Both the position numbers and the translations under genes were made by a program. A stretch of DNA of 64,000 bases from contig OZ241871.1 in NCBI GenBank assembly GCA_965202955.1, forward strand, positions 3,968,001 to 4,032,000, in the 5' to 3' direction. Source of the stretch: Bin5 sp034422415. Lineage in GTDB: Bacteria; Chloroflexota; Anaerolineae; Caldilineales; Caldilineaceae. The notes beneath the pieces were generated by a model that saw only the letters and a program-made list of their open reading frames with translations, was not told the origin of the DNA and ran no database searches. This document shows positions 8,481 through 16,826 of this stretch, one piece after another (position 1 is the stretch's first letter; the number at the start of each line of letters is the position of its first letter).

Positions 8481-9218
8481 CTACACGGCAACCGGATAGT
8501 CTTCCCGCTTGAAGTAGGCCTTGTCCAGAGTCCCGTTGCTCGAAGTTACGTCGTTGGTCACCCAGTGCGTGGCATAGCCGCGGCGCCACTGGTCGGACTC
8601 GTTTCGATGGGACGTATGCAGTGCCTGACTGTGGTGGAAGACAACGCCGCCCTTCCTCACCAGCGCAAGCGACTCCTTGTCCAGGTCGATCAGATCGGGC
8701 GGAGGCACCAGGTTGTAGGGTTCACCCGGCACCGCTTCGTGCGGCAGGATCGGCCCCTTGTGCGAGCCGTCGATGTAACGCAGGCAGCCGTTTTCCTCCC
8801 GGACGTCGTCCAGCGCGATCCATGCGGTGATCACGTGATCGCCAGGGTCGCACTGGAAGTAGAAGTTGTCCTGGTGGTAGGGCTTGGCTGAGCCGAAGTG
8901 GGGCGGCTTCATGAATATCTGGTCGCCCGACAGCAGCGGTGATGCGCCCAGCATCTGCTCCACCACCTGCGTCAGCCGCCGGTCCATCACGAAGGCCTGG
9001 AATTCGATACGTTTGAGGAAGGGCGTGTCGATCTTGCGCGGCGCGGTCTCGCCCTCGGCAGATGCGTCGACGACGTAGCTGTCCTCGGACTCCTGCATTT
9101 CCTGCGTGCTCACTTCGAGCGCGATCTGGGCAATCCGGTCGGCCTCTTCGCGGCTGAAGACGTTTTCAGCGACTGCCCATCCTTTCTGCCAGTAGTGATT
9201 GTATGTCTCTGACTGCAT
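8481..9218 (-). CDS. Phytanoyl-CoA dioxygenase (PhyH) family protein A
   Basis: 245-residue Fe(II)/2-oxoglutarate dioxygenase of the PhyH family. The iron triad is His115-x-Asp117 in PYHQDN and His201 in LHTSHRN; the 2-oxoglutarate-binding Arg is probably in WRRGYATHW. The ATG at 9218 has a strong GAGGAGG 6 nt upstream. It is the first gene of the leftward block and ends 105 nt before the binding-protein gene. Family members hydroxylate small organic molecules; the substrate here cannot be inferred. Confidence 0.88.
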   Translation of the reverse strand: MQSETYNHYWQKGWAVAENVFSREEADRIAQIALEVSTQEMQESEDSYVVDASAEGETAPRKIDTPFLKRIEFQAFVMDRRLTQVVEQMLGASPLLSGDQIFMKPPHFGSAKPYHQDNFYFQCDPGDHVITAWIALDDVREENGCLRYIDGSHKGPILPHEAVPGEPYNLVPPPDLIDLDKESLALVRKGGVVFHHSQALHTSHRNESDQWRRGYATHWVTNDVTSSNGTLDKAYFKREDYPVAV

Positions 9219-9455
9219 GGGTAACCTCCTCAGCTCGTTTACCGGCTTGGCACAAAGCAAACTTTCAGAATTTCGAAGTGCATTATGCCACAACTCGCGG
9301 ATTTCACTTGAACGGGAAGGTGGGTCTTCAGCGATGGAACGATTTGGGGATTAAGAACCCCTTGCCCGCTGACCATTTTCAACCCGTCCCGGCGGATCAT
9401 GGGTGTAGTGAAACTCAGCCCCGTCATCCGCCCTGTTTTTTCGACCCGACGATCC
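9219..9455. other. Divergent intergenic region, leftward side
   Basis: Non-coding stretch between two divergent transcription units. A CATAAT hexamer is seen on the minus strand near 9283, but without a good -35 partner, so no leftward promoter is claimed. Confidence 0.4.
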
Positions 9456-9484
9456 TTGACAAGGCTTGGTAGTTACAGTATTAT
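9456..9484 (+). promoter_or_regulatory. Sigma70-like promoter for the rightward block
   Basis: Perfect TTGACA at 9456-9461, a 17-nt spacer, and TATTAT at 9479-9484. It points at the binding-protein gene that starts at 9959, implying a leader of about 470 nt. Confidence 0.75.
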
Positions 9485-9489
9485 GCCGG

Positions 9490-9958
9490 CTGTTTGGCAT
9501 GGTAGCGGCCGACCGCAGACGAGCGCAAGCCCTCTGTTCCTTGCGCTCCCGCGTGGCTGCGGCTTCGGCAGTGAATCCTGCACAGCAACCTTACATGCCA
9601 TTTTCTCAGCATTCACCAGTCTCAATTGTGCCGTCCGGCCGTTCGAACGGAGCCGCGACTTGGGCCTGAATCGAGCAGTTGGACTTCACTTGCAATCAAG
9701 TGTCGGCGAAACTTTCTTCAATCAGTTTTCGGAGTGGGCCCAGCGGGCCTGCGCATCGTTCTTGCGCAGGACTGCCGGCGCATTCATCAATCTCTGGCAG
9801 CGAAGCTTGTCTGAAGGGAGGTGGCGAAAGGGAATAGAAGAGAAATCAACTCTTGTTGCGGAGGCTTGACTCTGAGCCTGCCAATTCGCGCGGAATCAGG
9901 TTTCGTTTCTGTGCGCCCCGCGTGGGAGCGCACCCATACAGCAAGGAGAGAACTAGCA
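9490..9958 (+). promoter_or_regulatory. Long structured 5' leader
   Basis: No credible gene is seen, but four perfect short inverted repeats lie in order: 9521-9548 (GAGCGCAAG stem, 10-nt loop), 9639-9650 (palindrome CCGTTCGAACGG), 9687-9702 (CACTTG stem, CAAT loop) and 9748-9770 (CCTGCGCA stem, 7-nt loop). It ends in an AAGGAGAG ribosome site. I do not recognise a known riboswitch class. Confidence 0.5.
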
Positions 9959-11701
9959 ATGTCGAGAAATCGATGGCAGTTGATTTTGGGTCTCGTTGTG
10001 GTCCTCAGCGTCATGCTTTCAGCTTGTGTCCCCGGCGCGCCTGCTGGCGACGGCGCGGCTATGGAAGACTCTGGCGAAATGATGGATGAGGTGATGCTGC
10101 CCGACGACGCGGCCGAGAACCAGATTCTCAACGTCGTGCACGAGGGTGGCTGTGGCTCCGGCCCCTTCCCCGGCATCGACTACGGCAGCCCGTGTAACTT
10201 CGGCCACATGTACATGCCACCCTTCCTGGTCGATGAGGAAGGCAACGTCTTGCCCGGCCTCTTCACCACCGACTGGGAAGTAAACGACGACCTGACCGAG
10301 TACATCTTCCACATCCAGGAAGAGGCCGTATGGTCTGACGGCAAACCGGTCACGGCCCAGGACGCGATCGATTGGTGGACCTTCATCTTCCACTCCGACC
10401 GCAGCTCCTGGCCGCGCAACCGCGTTTTGGGCGCGGTCAAGGGCATCGACGAGTTTGCCGATGGCACAGCTGACACGATCGCGGGGTTGACGGCCCTCGA
10501 CGATAAGACTCTCAAGGTTGAGTTGTGGCGCTCCGAGGGCTCGCTGCCCCAGCTGTGGGGATTCCGCGAGGCCGCGCCCGCCCGCTTCGACCAGTACGCC
10601 GACCTCCTCGACCGGGCCGATGAGTTCGCCGACGCCCGCGAATGGCGCGGTGCCATGGCCGAGCGCTTCTTCCAAGGCGAAAACGCCGCCGACCTGATCG
10701 TCAGCGGCCCCTTCAAGCCGGTCCACCTCGAGCCCGAGCCAAACGCGATCTACCGCTTCGTTCGCAATCCCCACTGGTGGGGCGAGCCCACCTATCTGGA
10801 TGGCATCGAGTCGACCACCATCCGAGACTTCCAGACTATTCTCCTCATGTTCGAAAACGAGGAGATCGACCTAGCGCTTCAGCTTGCCGGACCGTCGGCG
10901 GTACTGCTGCGTAAGAACCAGCCCGAAGCCTTCCGTGAAATTCCGATTTCCGCCTTCTGGGCGATGTACTTCCTCACCGAGCAGGAGCCGGTCGACGACG
11001 TGAATCTGCGCCGCGCCCTGATGTCTGCCATCGAGTGGGAAAAGGTCGCTGAAATTGCCTGGGAAGGCGAGCAGTCGCCCAGCAACGCCGGCAGCCCCAT
11101 GTCCTCGGCCTATCAGTGCTTCGACGCCGACTTCCAGCCCTATCCCTTCAATCCGGAAAGGGCCAAGGAGTTCCTGGCTGAGTCCAAGTACGGGCCGACG
11201 GGGGAAACTGTGCCCAAGATTCGCATCCTGACCGGTGGGAGTGATCCGCCCCGCATTCGCGCCGCCCAGATCGTCCAGGAGATGTGGCGTGTCAACCTGG
11301 GCATCGAGAATGTCGAGATCAAGAATGCCGAGTCCGAGTTCGTAGATGGCGAAGGCCTGGTTGCCATGCAGGTCTCCAGCGGCGGCTCCTTCCTCCCGCG
11401 TCCGGCCTACCTGCTTGAGGGCATCGCCCATACGCGCGGCGGCGTCCACCAGTCCTGGTCCAAGTACACCGAAGAGGGCTGGGACGAGGAAATCGACGCG
11501 CTGCTGTCGATGGACCCCGGCAGCCCGGAGTATTGCGAACGCTCGCAGGCCATGTTGAAGAAGTTCACCGACGCCGCTCTCGTCATTCCGACCGGCTACA
11601 TCCGCGGCTGGATTCAGGTTCAGCCCTGGGTCGGAGGCTACGGCCAGAGCCGCATCAGCTTCTGGTACTCAATGACGGAAACCTACCTGAAGGAGCGGTA
11701 A
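9959..11701 (+). CDS. ABC transporter substrate-binding lipoprotein, family 5
   Basis: 580-residue extracytoplasmic solute-binding protein of the peptide/nickel/oligosaccharide (DppA/OppA-like) class. A signal peptide ends in lipobox LSAC (Cys23). The core motifs are WSDGKPVTAQDAIDWW, VSGPFKPV, NPHWWGEPTYLDGIE and MLKKFTDAALVIPTGY. ATG at 9959 follows AAGGAGAG. It heads a cluster with two DppB/DppC-type permeases but no ATPase gene, so ATPases must be supplied from elsewhere. Downstream sugar-type oxidoreductases suggest a carbohydrate-derived ligand (inference). Confidence 0.92.
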   Translation: MSRNRWQLILGLVVVLSVMLSACVPGAPAGDGAAMEDSGEMMDEVMLPDDAAENQILNVVHEGGCGSGPFPGIDYGSPCNFGHMYMPPFLVDEEGNVLPGLFTTDWEVNDDLTEYIFHIQEEAVWSDGKPVTAQDAIDWWTFIFHSDRSSWPRNRVLGAVKGIDEFADGTADTIAGLTALDDKTLKVELWRSEGSLPQLWGFREAAPARFDQYADLLDRADEFADAREWRGAMAERFFQGENAADLIVSGPFKPVHLEPEPNAIYRFVRNPHWWGEPTYLDGIESTTIRDFQTILLMFENEEIDLALQLAGPSAVLLRKNQPEAFREIPISAFWAMYFLTEQEPVDDVNLRRALMSAIEWEKVAEIAWEGEQSPSNAGSPMSSAYQCFDADFQPYPFNPERAKEFLAESKYGPTGETVPKIRILTGGSDPPRIRAAQIVQEMWRVNLGIENVEIKNAESEFVDGEGLVAMQVSSGGSFLPRPAYLLEGIAHTRGGVHQSWSKYTEEGWDEEIDALLSMDPGSPEYCERSQAMLKKFTDAALVIPTGYIRGWIQVQPWVGGYGQSRISFWYSMTETYLKER

Positions 11702-11743
11702 GGCTGCCGTCTGCGTCGCTAATGTCTCCCGATTGTATGAACG

Positions 11744-11782
11744 CCCGGCAGGAAGCGGTTCTCTTGACCGCTTCCTGCCGGG
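11744..11782 (+). promoter_or_regulatory. Strong hairpin between binding-protein and permease genes
   Basis: Perfect 16-bp inverted repeat starting CCCGGCAGGAAGCGGT with a 7-nt loop, 43 nt past the stop of the binding-protein gene. No U-run follows. Such a structure would protect the upstream transcript end and lower permease expression relative to the binding protein. Confidence 0.75.
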
Positions 11783-11948
11783 GTCCTGAGGATGAAGTGT
11801 GTGCGGCGCGCTGGCCTTCTCGCTGGTCGAGCGCGTCGCGCCCTTTGTTCTTAGACAGTTGAGCCCGCCGACCGCAAGGCGTTCCCCAAATGTATGCCGG
11901 TTCTGTCGACCAGCCGACGTGCGTTTCTGAAGTACCGAGGACAGAGGC

Positions 11949-12896
11949 GTGACCCGATACATCTCGATGCGCATGCTGATCATCATCCCAACGCTCTTCT
12001 TGACGTTGATGATCGTCTTTCTGTTGGGGTACCTCGGGCCTATCGATCCCGTCGACATCAAGCGCGCCCAATGGGCGGCCCAGGGCATTTTCATGACCCA
12101 GGAGGAGTTGGCGGCGGAACGCGCCAACCTCGGCCTTGACAAGCCCTTCTTTGTCCAGTTCGGCGCCTACCTCGGCAATCTCATCCAGGGAAAGTTCGGC
12201 TATTCCTATATCGACTCCGCCCCGATCTGGCCGCGTATCAAGAAAGCGTTGCCGGTCTCCGGCGCCCTCGCGCTGGGTGCAATGATCATCATGGTGTTCG
12301 TCGGCATCCCATTGGGGATCGTTGCCGCCCGCTTTCACAACACGCGCATCGATTACGCCATCGTCGGCGGCAGCCTCTTCGTCTGGTCCATCCCTACCTA
12401 TGTTCTCGTGCCCGTCATGCTTATGACATTTGTGCTCTGGCTCGATGTGATGAACGTGCCGCGCGGTTGGAAAGGAGTCTGGCATGCGTCCTTCTTCCTG
12501 GGCGCGTCCATAATCTCCCTGCGTACCCTCGCTAACGTGATTCGCCAGACTCGCGGCGGTATGCTCGAAGTCCTGCAGCTCGACTTCGTTCGCACCGCGC
12601 GCGCCAAGGGCCTGACCGAATTCCGCGTCATGGCGCGCCACGTTGCCCGCAATGCTCTCATTCCCGTTGTTACCAGCTTGGGCCTGATGGTGGACGACTT
12701 CATGTGGCAATCTGTCTTTCTCGAAGTGGCGTTCAATTATCCAGGACTGGGCCGCCTCTTTCAACAGGGGCTGACAAGCCGGGACTTTGACATGATTTAC
12801 GGCGTTGCCCTGTTCACCGCCGGCATGACCATGCTGCTGAACCTTATCGTCGACCTGATCTATCCCGTGCTGGACCCCCGTGTCGCCTACGACTAG
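11949..12896 (+). CDS. ABC transporter permease, DppB/OppB type
   Basis: 315-residue integral membrane protein starting with GTG at 11949. There is an N-terminal membrane segment, a periplasmic region with LGLDKPFFVQFGAYL, and several further membrane segments. The EAA-type ATPase-contact loop reads DFVRTARAKGL, followed by RHVARNALIPVVTSLG, and the tail LDPRVAYD is typical of DppB. It forms the channel with the DppC-type protein encoded 97 bases downstream. Confidence 0.92.
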   Translation: MTRYISMRMLIIIPTLFLTLMIVFLLGYLGPIDPVDIKRAQWAAQGIFMTQEELAAERANLGLDKPFFVQFGAYLGNLIQGKFGYSYIDSAPIWPRIKKALPVSGALALGAMIIMVFVGIPLGIVAARFHNTRIDYAIVGGSLFVWSIPTYVLVPVMLMTFVLWLDVMNVPRGWKGVWHASFFLGASIISLRTLANVIRQTRGGMLEVLQLDFVRTARAKGLTEFRVMARHVARNALIPVVTSLGLMVDDFMWQSVFLEVAFNYPGLGRLFQQGLTSRDFDMIYGVALFTAGMTMLLNLIVDLIYPVLDPRVAYD

Positions 12897-12992
12897 CGCC
12901 GTCGCGCCCGTGTCCGTGGCAACGGGCGTCATTCTGTTTCAACTGCCGCTTCCGAAACAGACAGTTACCGAATTGCGCAACAGGACTGGACA

Positions 12993-13976
12993 ATGTCCCA
13001 AAACGATTCTCCTGCAGAGGCATTGCGGGACCTGAGCCAGGAGGCGGACAATCTCAGAACGAGGAGCCTTTGGAGCGATGCCTTCCGTCGCCTGGTGCGC
13101 AACCGCCTCTCTATGGTCGGTCTGGTAATCTTTGTCCTCCTCTTTGCTACCGCCATCTTTGGGCCATTCCTTGCCCCCTACCCTTATATGCTGCAGGACC
13201 TCGAAAGGGTCGCCGAAGGACCCAGCCGCGACTACCTGCTGGGTACCGACGCTATCGGGCGAGACATGCTGAGCCGTCTCCTGTGGGGCGCGCGCACCGC
13301 CGGCATCGTTGCCATCATTTCCACCGTGTTCAGCCTCCTCTTGGGCATGGTTCTCGGCGGAATCGCTGCCTACATGGGCAGTTGGGCCGACTGGCTGATC
13401 AGCCGCGCCATCGACGTTACCATGTCGATTCCCCAGCTCCTCTTTGCCTCATTGATCGCGGCCACCTTTCGCAAGCCTGTCGCCGACTTCGTCGACGCCG
13501 TGTATGAAAGAACAGGGCTGGAATTCTTCTCCACACCAACCTACGTCGATCTGATCGTCGTTTTTGGCGCACTTTCCATTATCCAATGGCCCGGCTACGC
13601 TCGCCTTATCCGGGGGCAGATCCTCTCACTGCGCGAAAAGGAGTTTGTTGAGGCCGCACGCGCCGTCGGCGTCAGCCAGATGAAGGTCCTGATTCGTCAT
13701 CTCATTCCCAACGCGCTCGGCCCACTCGTCGTCATGGTCACCTTTGGCTTCGGCGGCGCGATCGTTGCTGAATCAGGATTGAGCTACCTGGGTGTTGGCG
13801 TGCAGCCGCCGCAGGCCAGCTGGGGCAGCATGATCTCCGACAACCAGGACAGCTGGCGCTACCGTCCCTGGCTCGTCGCAATTCCCGGCCTCACAATCGC
13901 CATCGTCTCCGTGGGCATCAACTTTCTCGGCGACGGTCTTAACGATGCCCTGAATCCGCGCCAAGCCGAAAGTTAA
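12993..13976 (+). CDS. ABC transporter permease, DppC/OppC type
   Basis: 327-residue membrane protein. The cytoplasmic N-terminus is followed by a first membrane segment at about 43-63, then LGTDAIGRDMLSRLLWGART, the DppC hallmark. The EAA loop is FVEAARAVGVSQMKVLIRH, and the C-terminus has LSYLGVGVQPPQASWGSMI and LGDGLNDALNPR. It pairs with the permease at 11949 and the binding protein at 9959. Confidence 0.92.
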   Translation: MSQNDSPAEALRDLSQEADNLRTRSLWSDAFRRLVRNRLSMVGLVIFVLLFATAIFGPFLAPYPYMLQDLERVAEGPSRDYLLGTDAIGRDMLSRLLWGARTAGIVAIISTVFSLLLGMVLGGIAAYMGSWADWLISRAIDVTMSIPQLLFASLIAATFRKPVADFVDAVYERTGLEFFSTPTYVDLIVVFGALSIIQWPGYARLIRGQILSLREKEFVEAARAVGVSQMKVLIRHLIPNALGPLVVMVTFGFGGAIVAESGLSYLGVGVQPPQASWGSMISDNQDSWRYRPWLVAIPGLTIAIVSVGINFLGDGLNDALNPRQAES

Positions 13977-14054
13977 ACGATTTCAGAAACTCTGCCAGCC
14001 CGATTCATCGCAGTCCAAGCCAACCCACCACCCTTGAGATCCAGGAAGCCACCC

Positions 14055-14522
14055 ATGTACGATTGGAATGTGCTCAACCAGGCCGTTAGCGCGGAACTGA
14101 CCGGCGGCCGGGTCGGCACGCCTGTATTCGTCCGCTGGACTGCCGCGACCGCCGCATCCAATGAGGAGCTTGCGCCGCTCCTCGCGCAGATGAGTGCATA
14201 CACCGACCTTTGGCTGGCCTCCAGCCCGCGAAAACTGTACGCCGGCGGCTCCGAACTGCGCGGGCACCTTTCTCTGGCCCTCGAATATGTCAATGGCAGT
14301 TCCGCGCTGCTTGCCATTGCCCTAGCGCACAGCTCTCCCAGCCTGGACCTTGCCGTCTACGGCTCGGACGGCGCAATTTACCACAACGACGCGCCGACTC
14401 TTCCACGACAGGGCTCCACCGCCGACCGGTCGGACCCGTCCGCAGCGCCCGATCTGCTGGCTGCCCTGGAACGATCGCTTGCAGCCAATCAGCCCGTTTC
14501 CCTGTCCGAGAAAGGAGACTGA
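14055..14522 (+). CDS. Hypothetical protein, possible oxidoreductase accessory domain
   Basis: 155 residues starting MYDWNVLN, with AGGAAG 6 nt before the ATG. I do not recognise a family with certainty. The stretch SLALEYVNGSSALLAIALAH and LDLAVYGSDGAIYHNDAP resembles the C-terminal beta-sheet part of Gfo/Idh/MocA oxidoreductases, where a GG-x-ATI strand is followed by a 'GTKGxL' turn. The stop codon overlaps the start of the next gene, a Gfo/Idh/MocA protein, so the two are probably translationally coupled and may form a complex. Confidence 0.6.
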   Translation: MYDWNVLNQAVSAELTGGRVGTPVFVRWTAATAASNEELAPLLAQMSAYTDLWLASSPRKLYAGGSELRGHLSLALEYVNGSSALLAIALAHSSPSLDLAVYGSDGAIYHNDAPTLPRQGSTADRSDPSAAPDLLAALERSLAANQPVSLSEKGD

Positions 14523-15685
14523 TGATGACCGCTCAGCAATTTGGCGTCCTCTTAGTCTCCGGCAGGCTGACCCACCAGGAAGGTTACGCACTGGAACTCC
14601 GCGACGACCCCCGTTGCACTATCGTTGGCCTCACTGACGAAATAGGTGTCGACCCCGAACGCGCGCAGCTCAACCGCCATTTCGCCAACGACATGGAAGT
14701 CCCCTACTGGCCCGACCTGGAAGACGCCCTGGCGAGAGAGGATGTCCAGATCGTCTCGATCTGCGCCGAACCGGAACGCCGCGGGCGCATTGCAGCCCGC
14801 TGCGCCGACGCCGGCAAGCACGTCTACGTCGACAAGCCGATGACCCCCTATCTCGCGTCCGCAGACGCCGTCGTCGCCGCGGTCGAGCGCGCCGGCGTCC
14901 GCAGCCAGATGTTCAGCTCGAACCATCAGGCCTGGGTGCAGCAGGCAATTCAGTTCGTGGAGTCGGGAGAGTTGGGCGAGCTCGTGGCCATCCACGTCGA
15001 CAATCTCTTTGCCAAGGGACCGGGCGGAAGCGCGACGCTGGGCAGGCCGCGCCAGGCCGTTTACCCGCCCATAATCTCTAATTTCGTCGACACAAAGGCC
15101 GAGCTGTACGCGATGGGGGTCTATGCGATTGGCCTGGTCGGCCTGATTTCCGGTCGCGCGGTCGAGACGGTCTACGGCAGCACGGCCAACTATTTCTTCG
15201 CTGCCCACCAGAACCGCAACGTCGAAGACTTTGGCTTTCTCTCCATGACGTTGGAGGGCGGCGCGACCGCGACGATTACCGGGGGACGGATGGGCTGGAC
15301 GAGTCACCCCGCCGGCGGCACCAACCAGATCTACCTGGTCGGCACGCGCGGCTCGCTGCTCGTCGACGCCAACCGGCCGCGGCTGGAAGTGTACAATTCC
15401 AGCCCACCCTGGACGCCGCCGCCCGTAAACCCGCGCGATCCGATGGGCTTCTGGCGGACGGCGCAGGAGGAGGTCAACGCCCAGCCCAAGCGTACGCTCG
15501 CCCCATTTTCCGATATGCTGGACAGCCGGTCGGACGCCAGCCACTTCATCGACTGCATCGTCGAAGAGCGTGAGAGCGGGATGAACGCGCGGGCGGCCGC
15601 CAAGCTGACGGAAATACTGCTGGCGGGCTATATGTCCGCCGCTGAGGGTGGCGTCGTGCAGCTGCCGCTGCCGCGCGATGCCTGA
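14522..15685 (+). CDS. Gfo/Idh/MocA family oxidoreductase 1
   Basis: 387 residues. The Rossmann half ends with HVYVDKPMTPYLASADAVV, where the usual EKP is DKP; the N-terminal dinucleotide loop lacks a clear GxGxxG (it reads LLVSGRLTHQEG). The C-terminal half has SMTLEGGATATITGGR and LVGTRGSLLVDAN. The ATG shares a base with the preceding stop, and AAAGGAGA lies just upstream. Family members oxidise or isomerise sugars with NAD(P). The altered loop may mean a different cofactor mode or loss of activity. Confidence 0.85.
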   Translation: MMTAQQFGVLLVSGRLTHQEGYALELRDDPRCTIVGLTDEIGVDPERAQLNRHFANDMEVPYWPDLEDALAREDVQIVSICAEPERRGRIAARCADAGKHVYVDKPMTPYLASADAVVAAVERAGVRSQMFSSNHQAWVQQAIQFVESGELGELVAIHVDNLFAKGPGGSATLGRPRQAVYPPIISNFVDTKAELYAMGVYAIGLVGLISGRAVETVYGSTANYFFAAHQNRNVEDFGFLSMTLEGGATATITGGRMGWTSHPAGGTNQIYLVGTRGSLLVDANRPRLEVYNSSPPWTPPPVNPRDPMGFWRTAQEEVNAQPKRTLAPFSDMLDSRSDASHFIDCIVEERESGMNARAAAKLTEILLAGYMSAAEGGVVQLPLPRDA

Positions 15686-15772
15686 CAGGGGCGTACGAGT
15701 AGACTTACCTCGACGTCGAGGAAACGGTGAGCAACAAGGATGAGAGAAACGCGCCAATAAGAGGGGCCGCAG

Positions 15773-16822
15773 ATGACACAATCGAATCGCCATTCAGCCA
15801 GCTATCTCCGCAGGATCAGCCGCAACCTCTTCGCGGCTGCCGGAACGCCCGAAGACATCGCCGCGACAGTGGCCGGCATTCTCGTAAACGCCAACCTCGC
15901 CGGCCACGACTCCCACGGCGTGCAGTTCGTCCCCATGTATCTCGATCGAATCGAGGCCGGCGAACTCAAGCCGGCGGCCCGACCGGAAATCGTTCGCGAG
16001 ACCTCGACAACGGTCCACGTCGACGGGCATTTCGGATTCGGCCACAATATGAGCCGCCAAGCCATGGACTGGGCGATTGAGCGTGCCCGACGCTCCGCCG
16101 TTTGCTGCGTAACTTTTGAGAATTCGACGCACATTGGCCGCCTGGGAGAATATGCAGAGCAGGCCGCCAGGGCCGGCTGCGTCACAGTCATCACCTTGGG
16201 TTGGGCTTCAGAGGGCCCTTCGCAGGTCGTTCCCTTCGGCGGCTCGCGCGGCTGCCTCGGGACCAATCCGATCGCCGTCGGCATTCCCACCGGAGATGAC
16301 GCCCCCTTCGTCATAGACTTTGCCACCAGCGTGATCGCCGGCGGCAAGATCCTCGTCGCCCGCGACAAGGGCGTTGACCTACCCCCCGGCGCCGCCGTCG
16401 ACAAGGACGGGAGGCCCACTACCGATCCGGGCGTCTACTTTGACGGCGGCTCGCTATTGCCCTTCGGCGGCCACAAGGGCTATGCGCTCTCGCTATACTT
16501 CAGCCTCATGGGCGGGCTGGCCGGCGGCTTTGCTGGCGAGCATTCCGCCATGTCCGGCCTTTTCATGCAGGTTTACGACGTGGCCGGATTTTCGCCCCTT
16601 GAAGAGTATCAGCGCCAGGTCCGCGTCGTCCTGGATGCCATCAAAGCGACGCCGCCGGCGCCGGGATTCGACGAAGTCCTCGTCCCTGGCGATTTCGAGC
16701 ATCGCTCGCGGCAGCAGCGCCTGGCCGAAGGAATCGAAGTGCCGGCGGAGACCTTTGGCAAGATCGAAGCTTGGGCAGAAAAACTGCAGATCCCGCTCGA
16801 CAGGGAAGCAGGGGAGGAATAG
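15773..16822 (+). CDS. Malate/L-lactate/ureidoglycolate dehydrogenase (LDH2) family protein
   Basis: 349 residues with the LDH2/YlbC-YiaK fold signatures: LAGHDSHGVQFVPMY with the catalytic-region His, HIGRLGEYAEQAA, DFATSVIAGGKI, DKDGRPTTDP, and LLPFGGHKGYALSLY. These NAD(P)-dependent enzymes reduce or oxidise 2-oxo/2-hydroxy acids such as malate, ureidoglycolate or 2,3-diketogulonate. It lies between two Gfo/Idh/MocA genes, consistent with a sugar-acid route. The start at 15773 is 10 nt after GAGGGGC. Confidence 0.9.
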   Translation: MTQSNRHSASYLRRISRNLFAAAGTPEDIAATVAGILVNANLAGHDSHGVQFVPMYLDRIEAGELKPAARPEIVRETSTTVHVDGHFGFGHNMSRQAMDWAIERARRSAVCCVTFENSTHIGRLGEYAEQAARAGCVTVITLGWASEGPSQVVPFGGSRGCLGTNPIAVGIPTGDDAPFVIDFATSVIAGGKILVARDKGVDLPPGAAVDKDGRPTTDPGVYFDGGSLLPFGGHKGYALSLYFSLMGGLAGGFAGEHSAMSGLFMQVYDVAGFSPLEEYQRQVRVVLDAIKATPPAPGFDEVLVPGDFEHRSRQQRLAEGIEVPAETFGKIEAWAEKLQIPLDREAGEE

Positions 16823-16826
16823 AGAG

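Noticed and set aside
9399..9869. 156-codon frame in the leader before the binding-protein gene
   Set aside because: Contains the promoter and hairpins, no domain, no ribosome site; regarded as leader RNA.
11655..12932. 425-codon frame on the minus strand across the DppB gene
   Set aside because: High-GC shadow: the rightward permease has full family motifs and the minus frame is His/Gln/Asp-rich with no domain.
14552..15793. 413-codon minus-strand frame over the Gfo/Idh gene
   Set aside because: Shadow of the plus-strand oxidoreductase; low-complexity Arg/Val/Asp composition, no motif.
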